Shown here: positions 53,633-62,800 of the stretch, one piece after another
Position numbering within the stretch: the stretch's first letter is position 1
Layout: each line of letters begins with the position of its first letter
Source: Desulfoluna limicola
GTDB lineage: Bacteria; Desulfobacterota; Desulfobacteria; Desulfobacterales; Desulfolunaceae
Assembly (NCBI RefSeq): GCF_021654575.1
Contig: NZ_AP024488.1
Span: 3,867,501 to 3,931,500 of the forward strand
DNA: 64,000 nucleotides
Direction of reading: 5' to 3'
The notes under the pieces: generated by a model
What the model was told of the DNA's origin: nothing
The model's input: only the letters and a program-made list of their open reading frames with translations
Databases searched by the model: none
Made by a program: the position numbers and the translations under genes

Positions 53633-54625
53633 TCAACAGGGGGAGCGGGATGTGTCGTAGTTGTTTAGGTATACAATGAGGGACCCGCTTTTGGATTTCT
53701 TGCCCTTTTCCCACACCCAGGACAGGACAATCCCCTCCTGTTTCAGGGCCGTCATGCGATCTGCGATGGTGTCGGGAAGAACCGCTCCGTGCTCGGAGTG
53801 GAGCCCTTTTCCGACAATCAGGCGAAGGGTGTAGGTTCCGACGGAAAAGGCTCGCCGTACGTAGTGCTCGGCGGTCTGATCAGCCTTTGCGGCGGTGTAA
53901 CCATGGAGATCCAACTGCGCCTGGGGAGCCGGGTAGCGCTTGAGGCGTTCTTTCAATGTAAGGGTCCGGGACGGCCCGACCTTGTCCACTTTCTCACTGA
54001 GCAGAACCTCCCCGCTCTTCTCCGACAGGGACGATTCGAGGAGGGCCGCGAACTCCTCGCTCTCTTCGCAAGCCGGCAAGTGGCCATGCTCCAGTATCGG
54101 CAGGCCATGGCGATCCTTCTGCACCTTTTTGACGGGGGGAGCGTCTTCACTCACCACCCGTACCGAAGCGGAGCCCACCACGCGATCCCCTTCCCGGTCG
54201 GCCTCTTCGGCCATCAGGGCGAACAGATCCTTCTCATCCTCCAGCACCAGAATCCCATGCCGGTTTCGCTTTTTCTGCTTTTTCCGGGTAGGCGGGGCCA
54301 CCGGAGTGGGTTGGGGCCTGGGCTTTGGTTTGGGCGGAGGCGGAATGTCGTGGGTGCCCTCCTCATGAAACAGGGCCTCCAGGTCTTCCCCTGCCGAGAG
54401 AACGGAGATCCCGTGCTTTCCTTTTTTCGGGGGCGATTTTTTTGCCTTCTTCACAGGCCGAGGCGCACTCTTTTCAACGGGTGTCACTGAAACGTCAGCG
54501 GGCTTAGCGGGAGCTGGTTCAGGAGGTGCCGTCACCTCAAGGGAGGTCTTACCAGGCACCTCCGGAGCGACTTTTTCCGCCTCTTTTTTCTTCAACAACT
54601 GTTTCAGCTTCTCAAACATACCCAT
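53633..54625 (-). CDS. Smr-domain protein with three HGI motifs in a basic linker
   Basis: 330 residues. The C-terminal ~100 residues form a Smr domain (QLDLHGYTAAKADQ, LRLIVGKGLHSEHGAVLPDTI), a fold with DNA/RNA nicking activity in MutS2 and other proteins. The N-terminal ~200 residues are Pro/Lys-rich and contain three copies of a short motif, basic cluster + HG[IL].[VI]L + acidic helix: KHGISVLSAGEDLEALFHEE, RHGILVLEDEKDLFALMAEE and RHGLPILEHGH with EEFAALLE nearby. This may be a peptide-interaction motif. I see no membrane segment. The ATG at 54625 has a weak ribosome site. It is a single-gene unit. Confidence 0.85.
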   Translation of the reverse strand: MGMFEKLKQLLKKKEAEKVAPEVPGKTSLEVTAPPEPAPAKPADVSVTPVEKSAPRPVKKAKKSPPKKGKHGISVLSAGEDLEALFHEEGTHDIPPPPKPKPRPQPTPVAPPTRKKQKKRNRHGILVLEDEKDLFALMAEEADREGDRVVGSASVRVVSEDAPPVKKVQKDRHGLPILEHGHLPACEESEEFAALLESSLSEKSGEVLLSEKVDKVGPSRTLTLKERLKRYPAPQAQLDLHGYTAAKADQTAEHYVRRAFSVGTYTLRLIVGKGLHSEHGAVLPDTIADRMTALKQEGIVLSWVWEKGKKSKSGSLIVYLNNYDTSRSPC

Positions 54626-54658
54626 ACCCTGTGACCCTATGACGTTTTTTCCGTTAAA

Positions 54659-54722
54659 ATGCCTCCGGCGGCCCAGCCGGGGGCCAAACTTTTGAAAAGT
54701 TTGTTAAACAGCCCTTAAAAGC
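54659..54722 (+). repeat. Repeat family R3 copy
   Basis: GCCTCCGGCGGCCCAGCCGG, GGGCCAAACTTTTGAAAAG, TTTGTTAAACAGCCC. It lies just upstream of the Smr gene. Confidence 0.75.
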
Positions 54723-54870
54723 CAATCGTCTGCGCCGGAGTTGGTCCGGTTGAAAGCACCTCAGGAAACGGAACCGCCCCCCTATAACTCATGCACGTGC
54801 CACCCATCATCCCCCCCACACAACGCGAATACGACGTTTAACCCCTTTTGCATCTTGGCACCCGTGTCAC

Positions 54871-54912
54871 AGTCGCCACAGGGTTTCAAGGGGCCCCACC
54901 TTGCCGCCGGAG
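54871..54912 (-). repeat. R1 variant copy (inverted)
   Basis: CGCCACAGGGTTTCAAGG, then GGCCCCACCTTGCCGCCGG. A diverged member of the CATTCGCCATAGGG group. Confidence 0.6.
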
Positions 54913-54988
54913 AATCGCTTTCGGGGAAAGTCTCCACCTCGCAGAACCGACTCTATTAGGCTATTTTACACCAAAGGTCAAACCCACG

Positions 54989-55014
54989 CAAAAAGGGGCG
55001 GAAACCCGCCCCTT
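54989..55014 (-). terminator. Terminator of the OmpA-family gene
   Basis: On the minus strand, AAGGGGCGG and CCGCCCCTT pair around a short loop, followed by TTT. Confidence 0.82.
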
Positions 55015-55041
55015 ATCATTTTCACGCAGCTGTCAGGGCAC

Positions 55042-56529
55042 TCACCCCCTGTTGGGAATGATCACCACATCAATCCGGCGGTTGCTTGCTCGCCCCTCGC
55101 TGGTTTTGTTGGAGGCCACCGGCTTGGACTCGCCATAGCCCACGGCAACGATCTGCTTGTCCGTCACAAGGGAGTTGGCGATGAGGTAATGCCGCACAGA
55201 ATCCGCCCGCTCCTTTGATAATCGTTTATTGACTTTCTCGCTGCCCAGGGAGTCGGTGTGGCCTTCAATGATCACATTGCAATCCGGGAACTCTTTAAAG
55301 GTGTCACGAACCTTGGCAAGAAGGCCGAAGTATTTGTAATCGATGACCGCCTTTCCACTGGAGAAGGAGAGCCCGTACAGGCGAATGATGATGTTCTCCC
55401 CATCCATGAGCACCTTGCCTTCGTCCGGGGTAAAGGCATCTCGGATACGCTTGATCTTCTGATCATTCAAACGCTGGGCCTCTTTCTGGCTTTTCAGGGC
55501 GTCTTCTGCTTCACGCTTGCGCGCAATCAGATCCTTCTCGAGTTTGCTCAAGCTTGCCACCTTCGTTTCAAGGCCGGCAATTTTTGACTTCAACAGGGCA
55601 ATCTCACGATCTTTGGCTTCGGCGTCCCCCTTCATTCCCTGCACCGCATCGAGGATCTGCCAGGTGGCCCCGCTGACGCCGCGGTCAAACATCAGCTCAA
55701 TGCCCAGCCCCTCACCGATTTTCACCAACTGCATCTCCATGTTGATGATCACGTCCTCAAAGCTGTACTCCGCCTCAATGAGTTTCCCGACCCGCGTGTG
55801 GATATAATCGGTGTGTGCCAACTCGTATTCGGCCTGTTTGACCAATGCCAGGGCTTCAGCATTGTTGTAGCGGTTCCTGTCCAGCTCTTTTTCTGCGAGA
55901 TCAAGGAGCCTTGCCGCTTTTGAAAACGTTTTCGGAGCGTTGTTCCGCCGTCCGAGATCTTCGTACACGGCTACCTTTTCGCGTGTTTTGGAGAGATAGC
56001 TTTTTTTAATGGTGTCCAGTTCTGCCTCGCGATAAAGAATTTCCGCTTTATCGGCATACTCGCGGGCCTCATCAACGTCACCGCCTTCCAGGCTCTTGAC
56101 GGCCCGATTGAAGGTGGAATTTGCCTGATTCGCGAGTTTAACGCTGTGCTGATTTGCATCCACTGCCGCGGCGTCTTCCCTTGCTTTCATCAAGGTTTTG
56201 AAGGTGAGTTCAGCCGTCACGCTCACTTCCATGGCTCGGTTGAGATACACTTCAGCCTTCTTCAGGTCCTTGCGGATGCCCTTCAGGTTTTTCCCCCGGT
56301 TAAAGTCATCAAGGGCCTCCTGATAAGACGCCATGGCATCCCCGAAGGCATCCGGCGCAAAAAGATTGGCCCGTTTGTCCTTGGCCTGCCTTACCAGTTT
56401 TTCTATGTCCTGAAACAACGACTCCTTTGTCCCGGTGTTTGCAAACCCATTCTGAGAAAAACCGACCACACATGCCGCCATGACGACACCGGCCAGCAAC
56501 CGAACTGCAACCCCTCTGACAAATGACAT
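55042..56529 (-). CDS. OmpA-family envelope protein with long coiled coil
   Basis: A 495-residue exported protein. A signal peptide (to about residue 30, VVGFSQNGFA) is followed by a long helical, charged region with short repeats of AREYADKAEILYREAELDTI-like segments (~30-330). A coiled coil (~310-375) precedes a C-terminal OmpA/MotB peptidoglycan-binding domain (NVIIEGHTDSLGSEKVNKRLSKERADSVRHYL, GYGESKPVASN, GRASNRRIDVVI). It likely anchors to peptidoglycan and spans the periplasm; DUF4398-like helical regions are common in such proteins. I start at MSFVRG (AGGGGAGGG upstream). It ends at a good terminator, as a single-gene unit. Confidence 0.9.
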   Translation of the reverse strand: MSFVRGVAVRLLAGVVMAACVVGFSQNGFANTGTKESLFQDIEKLVRQAKDKRANLFAPDAFGDAMASYQEALDDFNRGKNLKGIRKDLKKAEVYLNRAMEVSVTAELTFKTLMKAREDAAAVDANQHSVKLANQANSTFNRAVKSLEGGDVDEAREYADKAEILYREAELDTIKKSYLSKTREKVAVYEDLGRRNNAPKTFSKAARLLDLAEKELDRNRYNNAEALALVKQAEYELAHTDYIHTRVGKLIEAEYSFEDVIINMEMQLVKIGEGLGIELMFDRGVSGATWQILDAVQGMKGDAEAKDREIALLKSKIAGLETKVASLSKLEKDLIARKREAEDALKSQKEAQRLNDQKIKRIRDAFTPDEGKVLMDGENIIIRLYGLSFSSGKAVIDYKYFGLLAKVRDTFKEFPDCNVIIEGHTDSLGSEKVNKRLSKERADSVRHYLIANSLVTDKQIVAVGYGESKPVASNKTSEGRASNRRIDVVIIPNRG

Positions 56530-56856
56530 AACCCTCCCCTTAATCCCGCAAGTGAGATGACTCCGTACCGGATTGTTCAAAACCCCACGGCTTTACCCAA
56601 ACCATATTAACTACTTACTTATGATAAACACCCTTCTTATTTCAACCTAAAACTCATCTAACCCCTAATTAAGAAGGGGCTATTTTCAGCAAAAACCGTC
56701 CACATGCCTCCGCAATCGGTTCCCATAACAGAGAAAACACCCTTCTTGTTTTCCATGTCAGAAATTAGTCAGTCCCACCAACTATACTGCTGAATCGGTT
56801 TCCCCCCCTGACCTGAAAAGCACATCAGCCACAACGAACACCCACACGGAGGAGTT
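56530..56856. promoter_or_regulatory. Divergent promoter region
   Basis: AT-rich stretch between the OmpA-family gene and the CARDB-protein gene, which point away from each other. No specific sites were recognised. Confidence 0.4.
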
Positions 56857-57927
56857 ATGATTTCACAATCAATCCGCAAAGCAATGGTTCTGATGACGGC
56901 ACTCGTGCTGCTCTCAAGCGCTGCTTTTTCGGAAACAAGGTACGAACGCGACCTTGTGGTCAAGGACGAAACCCGGGCCATGAAGGTCGAAAAGGTATTT
57001 AAAGAGCTCATCGCCGCATACGAAGACGAAGACCCCCAGGGGTTTCTCGAGCTGGTCTCCGATGACCGGTTCCGCCAGGACTACATCACCTTCACCGACG
57101 CCCTCTACAGCGACTTCCGCAATTACGAGATCCACCGGGTGGACTACTGGATCGATCGGGTGGTCTCCGACCACATCAAGCAGTTCCTCTTTGTGAAGTG
57201 GGAAAAGCGATACGAAACCCTGGAGAGCGGTCGCCAGAACACCCTCTCCGGTTACTCGCGGTTTCTCTTTGACGAGATCAACGGCAACTACCTCCTCATC
57301 GAGCTGGCTGGCAACCCCCTGTTCGGCGGGTCCCTCCAGGAGTGGCGTGAAGAGACGCCCCCCATCTCGGGTCAGGTTGTCCCCGTGGCTGCGGCCACCA
57401 AGATCACCACGGATCCGGGGCCGGTCTCCCCCGGAACGGGCAACAACACTCTGGAAAATCTTTGTTCAATTACAAACCTTGGCCAGTGCCTTGCGCAAGC
57501 AGATTGTGAAGGGGCAGGCGGGTATTGGGGGGCTGGCAGCTGTTATGCAACGCCAAAAGACGCATGCGATGCAGAGAATCGGTATTGGTACAACGGCATG
57601 TGCAACAGTACCCCCAGCTTGCCAGATTTGACTATTCTAAAAGCTGAAATCACTAATGGTACTGGTTCAACTGCAGATTTTGCCGTGACAATAAGAAATA
57701 ATGGGCCAATCGCCAGTGGTCCTTTTAAAGTCCAAATGATCCACGACACCGGCATGCCTGCGGCCACTGAAACGATCTCAAACCTTGACGCAACCTCATC
57801 AACAACCATAACCATGATAGCCCCAATGGGCCTCGGTGATCTGACCATTATCGTTGATAGCGATCATGCGATTTCTGAGTCTGATGAAAGCAACAACTCC
57901 CATGTAATTCCTGATATGCCCTGGTAA
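56857..57927 (+). CDS. Exported protein with C-terminal CARDB domain
   Basis: 356 residues. A signal peptide ends near residue 26 (LLSSAAFSETRY). Residues 30-170 form an unrecognised conserved-looking module (KVFKELIAAYEDEDPQGFLE, DFRNYEIHRVDYWID). A Cys-rich stretch (~195-245) follows, with two C..C..W units, and then a CARDB domain (LPDLTILKAEITNGTGSTAD, SDHAISESDESNN), a beta-sandwich adhesion or carbohydrate-binding-like fold. From about nt 57440 base composition falls to clearly lower G+C and codon use changes, so the C-terminal half may have been acquired separately. The next gene starts nine bases after the stop with a shared ribosome site, so they form an operon. Confidence 0.8.
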   Translation: MISQSIRKAMVLMTALVLLSSAAFSETRYERDLVVKDETRAMKVEKVFKELIAAYEDEDPQGFLELVSDDRFRQDYITFTDALYSDFRNYEIHRVDYWIDRVVSDHIKQFLFVKWEKRYETLESGRQNTLSGYSRFLFDEINGNYLLIELAGNPLFGGSLQEWREETPPISGQVVPVAAATKITTDPGPVSPGTGNNTLENLCSITNLGQCLAQADCEGAGGYWGAGSCYATPKDACDAENRYWYNGMCNSTPSLPDLTILKAEITNGTGSTADFAVTIRNNGPIASGPFKVQMIHDTGMPAATETISNLDATSSTTITMIAPMGLGDLTIIVDSDHAISESDESNNSHVIPDMPW

Positions 57928-57936
57928 GGAGGCGTC

Positions 57937-59550
57937 ATGCGAACTCATTTTCTGACCGCATTGGCGGTCTTTTTTGGGCTATTTATCTTGTGCCCCGAAC
58001 TTGTCTCTGCGGAAGACAGCAGCAAACCTAATACTGCCGCCTGGAAGCTCTCCGGCCGATCCGAAACCTCCGTGGAATGGAAGGAGTCCGACGACCCCGA
58101 CACCACCCTGGACGAAGGGACCTCCTTTCGCCAGGAGCTCTCTGTGGGTCTCTCCCGGAACCACATGGGCAAGCGCATGGGGGTCAACCTTCGGGGCCGG
58201 GCCACCAACGACAAGCAGGTGGATGACCGGGACGCCCGTCTCCTCTACATGAACGGGTACTACCACAGCCAGAAAGCCAGCGCCGAATTAGGGGACGTGG
58301 CCGCGTCCTTCAACCCCATGGTTCTCTCAACCGCCCTCATGGGCACCAAGGTGGGGGTTAAGGACGGCACCTCCTCCAAAGGGTGGGAGGCAAAGGCCAT
58401 CGGCGGTATCGTCAAATCATCCTGGTACGACATCTACGGCCCCGATGACACCGACAGCGTGGACCGTTACGTGGCCGGGGTCCAGGCCCTGGGCAACTTC
58501 GGCACCGGCAAGCGGCTCTCCTTTGCAGCCTCCACCCTCAACGACAAAAAAAACCATGACTTAAGCGACGCCGACCAGGCACTCGCCGCGGACCCAGCAG
58601 AAGCCATCACCTCCGGCATTCTCTGGGACTGGCGTTTCAACCGCTATTTCTCCACACGCGGGGAGACGGCCTTTACCCGAAGCGACGCCAACGACGCCCA
58701 CACCAAAGAGAACGCCGGTGCCGTCAAAATCAAACTCCTCACCAAGCCCCTGCCGAAATCCTTGAGGCTCAACCTCAACTACGAGCGCATCGACCCGGAT
58801 TTCAACCCCGTGGTGGCCACGGCCAACAACGACACCGAACGCTACGAGGCCGACACCACCTGGATGCCCGACCGAAAGGTCAAGGTGCGCCTCACCTTGA
58901 AAGAGAGCAAGGACAACCTGGATAACACTCTTGGCGGTACCCGAACCACGGACGACGGGGTCCTCTTCTTCACCTGGCGTCCGGACTGGCTGAAACGTGG
59001 CGAACTGGGCTTGCGGAATCAGTACAAGACAACCGATGGCAGAGGCACCGATCAGCGCATCGCCATCAGCGAAATCAACGCAAACGTTCGCCCCAAAACT
59101 GGCTGGAAATACGGCCTCGGCTATATTTTCACCGACATCAATGACGACACGGCAAATGCGGAAGATCAAATGCTCCACACCCTGCGCACCACCATCGGCT
59201 GGAAGAAAAGCCTGCTGGCCAACCGCATGTTCCGTTCCAGTTTCCGCATCGACTCCAACTTCATCGACCGGGACTCAGGAGACCAGACAAGCCTCGGTGG
59301 CAAGCTGGACGTGGGCTTTGATGCCGGAGACCTCTGGTCCGTGGACGCCACCGCCCAGACCCGTCAGGCCTGGCGCGACGAAGCAGACGACAACGAGTAC
59401 CATGCGTACGAGATGCGCGGCAACTACCACCCCGGCGGAGACCGATCCAAAGCCTTCCGCCTCACCGCCGCGCGCCGTGAGTACGACTCGGACAACGGAA
59501 ACGCAACCACCGAACACGTGGCCAAGCTGAGCTATCTCTTTTCGTTTTAA
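57937..59550 (+). CDS. Outer-membrane beta-barrel protein
   Basis: 537 residues. A signal peptide (MRTHFLTALAVFFGLFILCP then ELVSA) is followed by alternating short beta strands with aromatic ends through the whole body (GMGVNLRGRATND, RLSFAASTLND, WKYGLGYIFTD), and the protein ends in Phe (LSYLFSF), the C-terminal signature of Bam-assembled barrels. I estimate 20-24 strands. It loosely resembles MtrB/PioB-type porins and other large barrels, but I see no haem-protein gene nearby. It is co-transcribed with the CARDB protein upstream (GTAAGGAGGC ribosome site) and probably forms a complex with it or with the giant protein downstream. Confidence 0.85.
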   Translation: MRTHFLTALAVFFGLFILCPELVSAEDSSKPNTAAWKLSGRSETSVEWKESDDPDTTLDEGTSFRQELSVGLSRNHMGKRMGVNLRGRATNDKQVDDRDARLLYMNGYYHSQKASAELGDVAASFNPMVLSTALMGTKVGVKDGTSSKGWEAKAIGGIVKSSWYDIYGPDDTDSVDRYVAGVQALGNFGTGKRLSFAASTLNDKKNHDLSDADQALAADPAEAITSGILWDWRFNRYFSTRGETAFTRSDANDAHTKENAGAVKIKLLTKPLPKSLRLNLNYERIDPDFNPVVATANNDTERYEADTTWMPDRKVKVRLTLKESKDNLDNTLGGTRTTDDGVLFFTWRPDWLKRGELGLRNQYKTTDGRGTDQRIAISEINANVRPKTGWKYGLGYIFTDINDDTANAEDQMLHTLRTTIGWKKSLLANRMFRSSFRIDSNFIDRDSGDQTSLGGKLDVGFDAGDLWSVDATAQTRQAWRDEADDNEYHAYEMRGNYHPGGDRSKAFRLTAARREYDSDNGNATTEHVAKLSYLFSF

Positions 59551-59563
59551 AGGGAAAAAGCAC

Positions 59564-59605
59564 GCCTCCGGCGGCGAGGTGAGCCACCTCGAAAGCTGGT
59601 TACCG
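59564..59605 (+). repeat. Repeat family R1 copy
   Basis: GCCTCCGGCGGC, GAGGTGAGCCACCTC, GAAAGCTGGTTACCG. Confidence 0.78.
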
Positions 59606-59831
59606 ATGCGCTTTGATCCTCGTTCCTCGGATCAAAGCGCATCGGTGTTCGGTTCGGGCCGCAAAGAGTAGCTAAAATGACGCCTCCTGCTCCCCGGAAC
59701 GCATCACTGCGTCACGTTTATTTCATACAGCCCAGACTAATGATGAAAGGTGTATCACCAACATCGATAGTCACGGGCGCAGCCCGTCAGCGAATGTGAC
59801 AACCCGAGGAACGAGGGTTGGAGCATTCGCA

Positions 59832-59868
59832 ACCCGCTTTCGAGGTGGCACACCTCGCCGCCGGAGGC
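59832..59868 (-). repeat. Repeat family R1 copy (inverted)
   Basis: On the minus strand: GCCTCCGGCGGC, GAGGTGTGCCACCTC, GAAAGCGGGTTGCG. Confidence 0.78.
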
Positions 59869-59895
59869 TGATTTTTTCCACACAAGGCAGACACC

Positions 59896-62800
59896 ATGAC
59901 CAAACTCACCCACCTGGCCCTCTCGGTTTTTCTTCTGCTGTTTTTCTGCGCATCATCGGCCTCCGCCTACGAGGGGGAAGACCTCGGGTACATTGACGCG
60001 GTGACGGTGAACGGCGCCCATTTTGAGGACCTGGATGAGAACGAGATTGTCTTTTACCCGGAGGATCTCACCGACGGGACCGTTGTGTTCAGAGGGATTC
60101 TGGAGAGCGAACAACCAAAGCTTCCCGTGGATAAGATCGCCGTTGAGATCACCCTGGACGGTGGAACCACATGGCAACGGGCAGAAGGGCACGGGGACTG
60201 GGCCTTTACATTTCGGCCAGACCTGGAACGGACCTATGAGTTCGGCATTCGTGTGGCCAGCGCCGAAGCGCCCCCGGCAGCCTCTGGTTTTCAAGGGCTT
60301 CAGGAGGTGGAACTCGCCATGGGCTCCTTCACCTTGTCAGCCCTTGTGCAAGCAACGGACAAGGGACTGAGAGGGCGTGGTTTCCTTGATCTCGGGTTTC
60401 TCAACGACCACCTGCCCAAAGGCAGCAAGGGAGAACAACCAGGTCTCGAGGTGAGTTTTTCCGGGCTGAAGCCGAACGCGGCCATGACGAAGATCGAGTC
60501 GGGCAGCATCCAGGCATCGGTCTCCCTGAATCTTGATATTCTGGAGGCGGTGAGGTTCAGGATCCGCTCCATCGACTTTTCACCGGAAGGAGCAAACCTT
60601 GCGGGGGCCTTATCCCTCACCAAGGGCATCCACATCCCCACCATTCCGTTCCGGGGGATCTCTCTCACACCCCAAGGCATCAAAGGATTGCTTCAGTACA
60701 AAAAGTACGGTCGTGTAACCCCCGTCTCGATCCTTTCCGGGGACTATGGGGTGGGCCTCCTGCTCCAGGGCCTGTCCCTTGAGATCGACACGGCCGCCCG
60801 AAGCCTTTCCATCAGTGACGTGGACGCCTCCCTGAGATTTGGCCCCGCCTTCGGGGAGATGACGGATCAGGCGGTAAGCTTCGTCAACGATGCCTGGGCC
60901 TGGGGAAGCCAAGCCGGAAGCGAGCTGGGCACCCTTACCATCCCCGGCACCCCCGTTAAAATCTCCAACATAGGCGGCACCATCGAAAACAGCCTGTCGG
61001 GCCTCACCCTTGAAGGAAGCCTGGAGATCCCTGTCTTTAACAAAACCTTTTCCCTGGACCTCACCGGTGACTCCGCCCTTCGGATTACCCCATCCGGCAT
61101 CTCCACCAAGGGGCGGATCGTCCTGCCCGAGTTAAACAAAGACTTTCCCCTGCATGACTTTACAGCCACCGCAAAATCTCTGGCCCTTGGTATCACCAAC
61201 AACAGCATCTCAGGTGAGCTCAAAGCCGCCCTCTCCCTGGAACGGCTGGGGGGAGCAGCCCTTGATTTCACGGCCGATATTCGGAATTCCGGGCTCACCG
61301 GTATCAAAACGAAGGTAGGCCCTCAGGTGGTCCCCATTCCGGGGTTTGCCGACCTGCACCTGGATAAGACCGCCATTGCCGTCTCCGCCAGCGGCGTCTC
61401 TGTTTCTTTGGACGGCTACCTGGAGATCACCCACCCGTCCCTGCAGGGGCTTGTGGCAGACACGGGGGCTGATTTCAGCAAGAAAACCCAATCGTACTTC
61501 AACACACTCGGCAGTGCGCGCATGGGAACCACCATCCCCACCCTCTCCAAGGGAACCCGTGATGCGACCGGCATGGCCAAAAAGGGCCTTCAAAACAAAA
61601 CCGCAGGCCTACAGAAAAGCGCTGCCAGGGGTGCAAGCCAAGGCAGGCAGGCGGCAAGACAGCTGCACCAGTTTGCCTTCCGCAACTTAAAGATCCTGAA
61701 AGACCGCGTTGAGCTCCCGGCCGTCTCCACAGGATGGCACAGCTTCTCCTCCCCCATGAGCGCCACCATGGACGGGCTCTCCCTTTCGGCCGAGTCCTGG
61801 GGCCTGGGGGCCTCCGGCGGATCCCTCTGGGCGGGGGTCAAAGGCTCGGTGGCCACAGGCGGAGCGGGCTTCTCCTCCAACGCCCGTGCAACGGCTCAGT
61901 TCTACCTGGACGGCCGCTTTGAGATCCTCGATTTTGCCGCCAACGCCTCCCTTGCCATGGGGCCGTTTACCCTTCACACCGACGCGGTGCTCTCGGGCGG
62001 AAAAATCAGCGGCAGCGGGGTGCTGGTTTCAAACGCGGCCATCCCTTCCCTTCCCGACCTCCTGAAAGACGCCGAAGGAAAACTCAACCTCGATGTCCGG
62101 TTCACCAACCTTGCTGCAAGCGGTGGGGAGATCCTCTCCGGCATCATTGACGTGCCCCTGCCCGATGCCCTGGACATCCCCCTGCCCCTGGCCGACATCC
62201 GCCTGAAGGCCCTCCACTTCTCACCGGAAGCGGCCCTGGCCGATGCCGAGATTCGGCTCAAAGGGTTCCCCGGCATCGACGCAGTCGCCATCGACACCTT
62301 GTCCCTTAGCGAAAACGGGTTTTCAACCAGCGGCACCGTCCAGCCTCCGTCCCCCCTCTCCTGGACCCTCTTTGATGCACCCAACGATATTACGGCGACC
62401 ATCCGGTCCTTTGATTTTGCCATCGACACCGGAGCCATGGATTTTTCTATTTCAGACCTGGATGCCGACCTCTCGTTAGGAACAAACTATGGGGGAGTCA
62501 CCTACCCCCTCTCCTTTCAGGACGAGCTTTTCCGCTGGGGAGAAACGGCGTCACATGCCGTCTCGGGCCTTGCTGGGGAGCTGACCACCCAGGCGCAGTC
62601 CACCATGGCAGGGCTATCTCCCGCTGCATCCAACCTTCAAAGCCAGGTGACCGGGGGATTTTCCAGCATCGCAAAACGGCTTGTGATCCCCGGCACCGAT
62701 TTTGGCATCAAGAACCCCGGAGGGTCTCTGACGCTGGGGGACTCCCCTTCCATCACCCTGTCAGGCGTCATTGAGGTGCCAGGGTTTGACACGCCCTTTG

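Larger units (their letters stand above)
54626..55041. other. Intergenic region with repeats and OmpA terminator
   Basis: R3 copy at 54659-54722, a CATTCGCCATAGGG/R1 variant at 54871-54912, and the terminator of the downstream minus-strand gene at 54989-55014. Confidence 0.65.
59551..59895. other. Repeat-filled gap between barrel and giant-protein genes
   Basis: It contains an R1 copy right after the stop (59564-59605), a GATCCTCGTTCCTCGGATC palindrome with GCGCTTTGA / TCAAAGCGC arms (59608-59645), and an inverted composite block ending in R1 (59770-59868). Confidence 0.7.
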
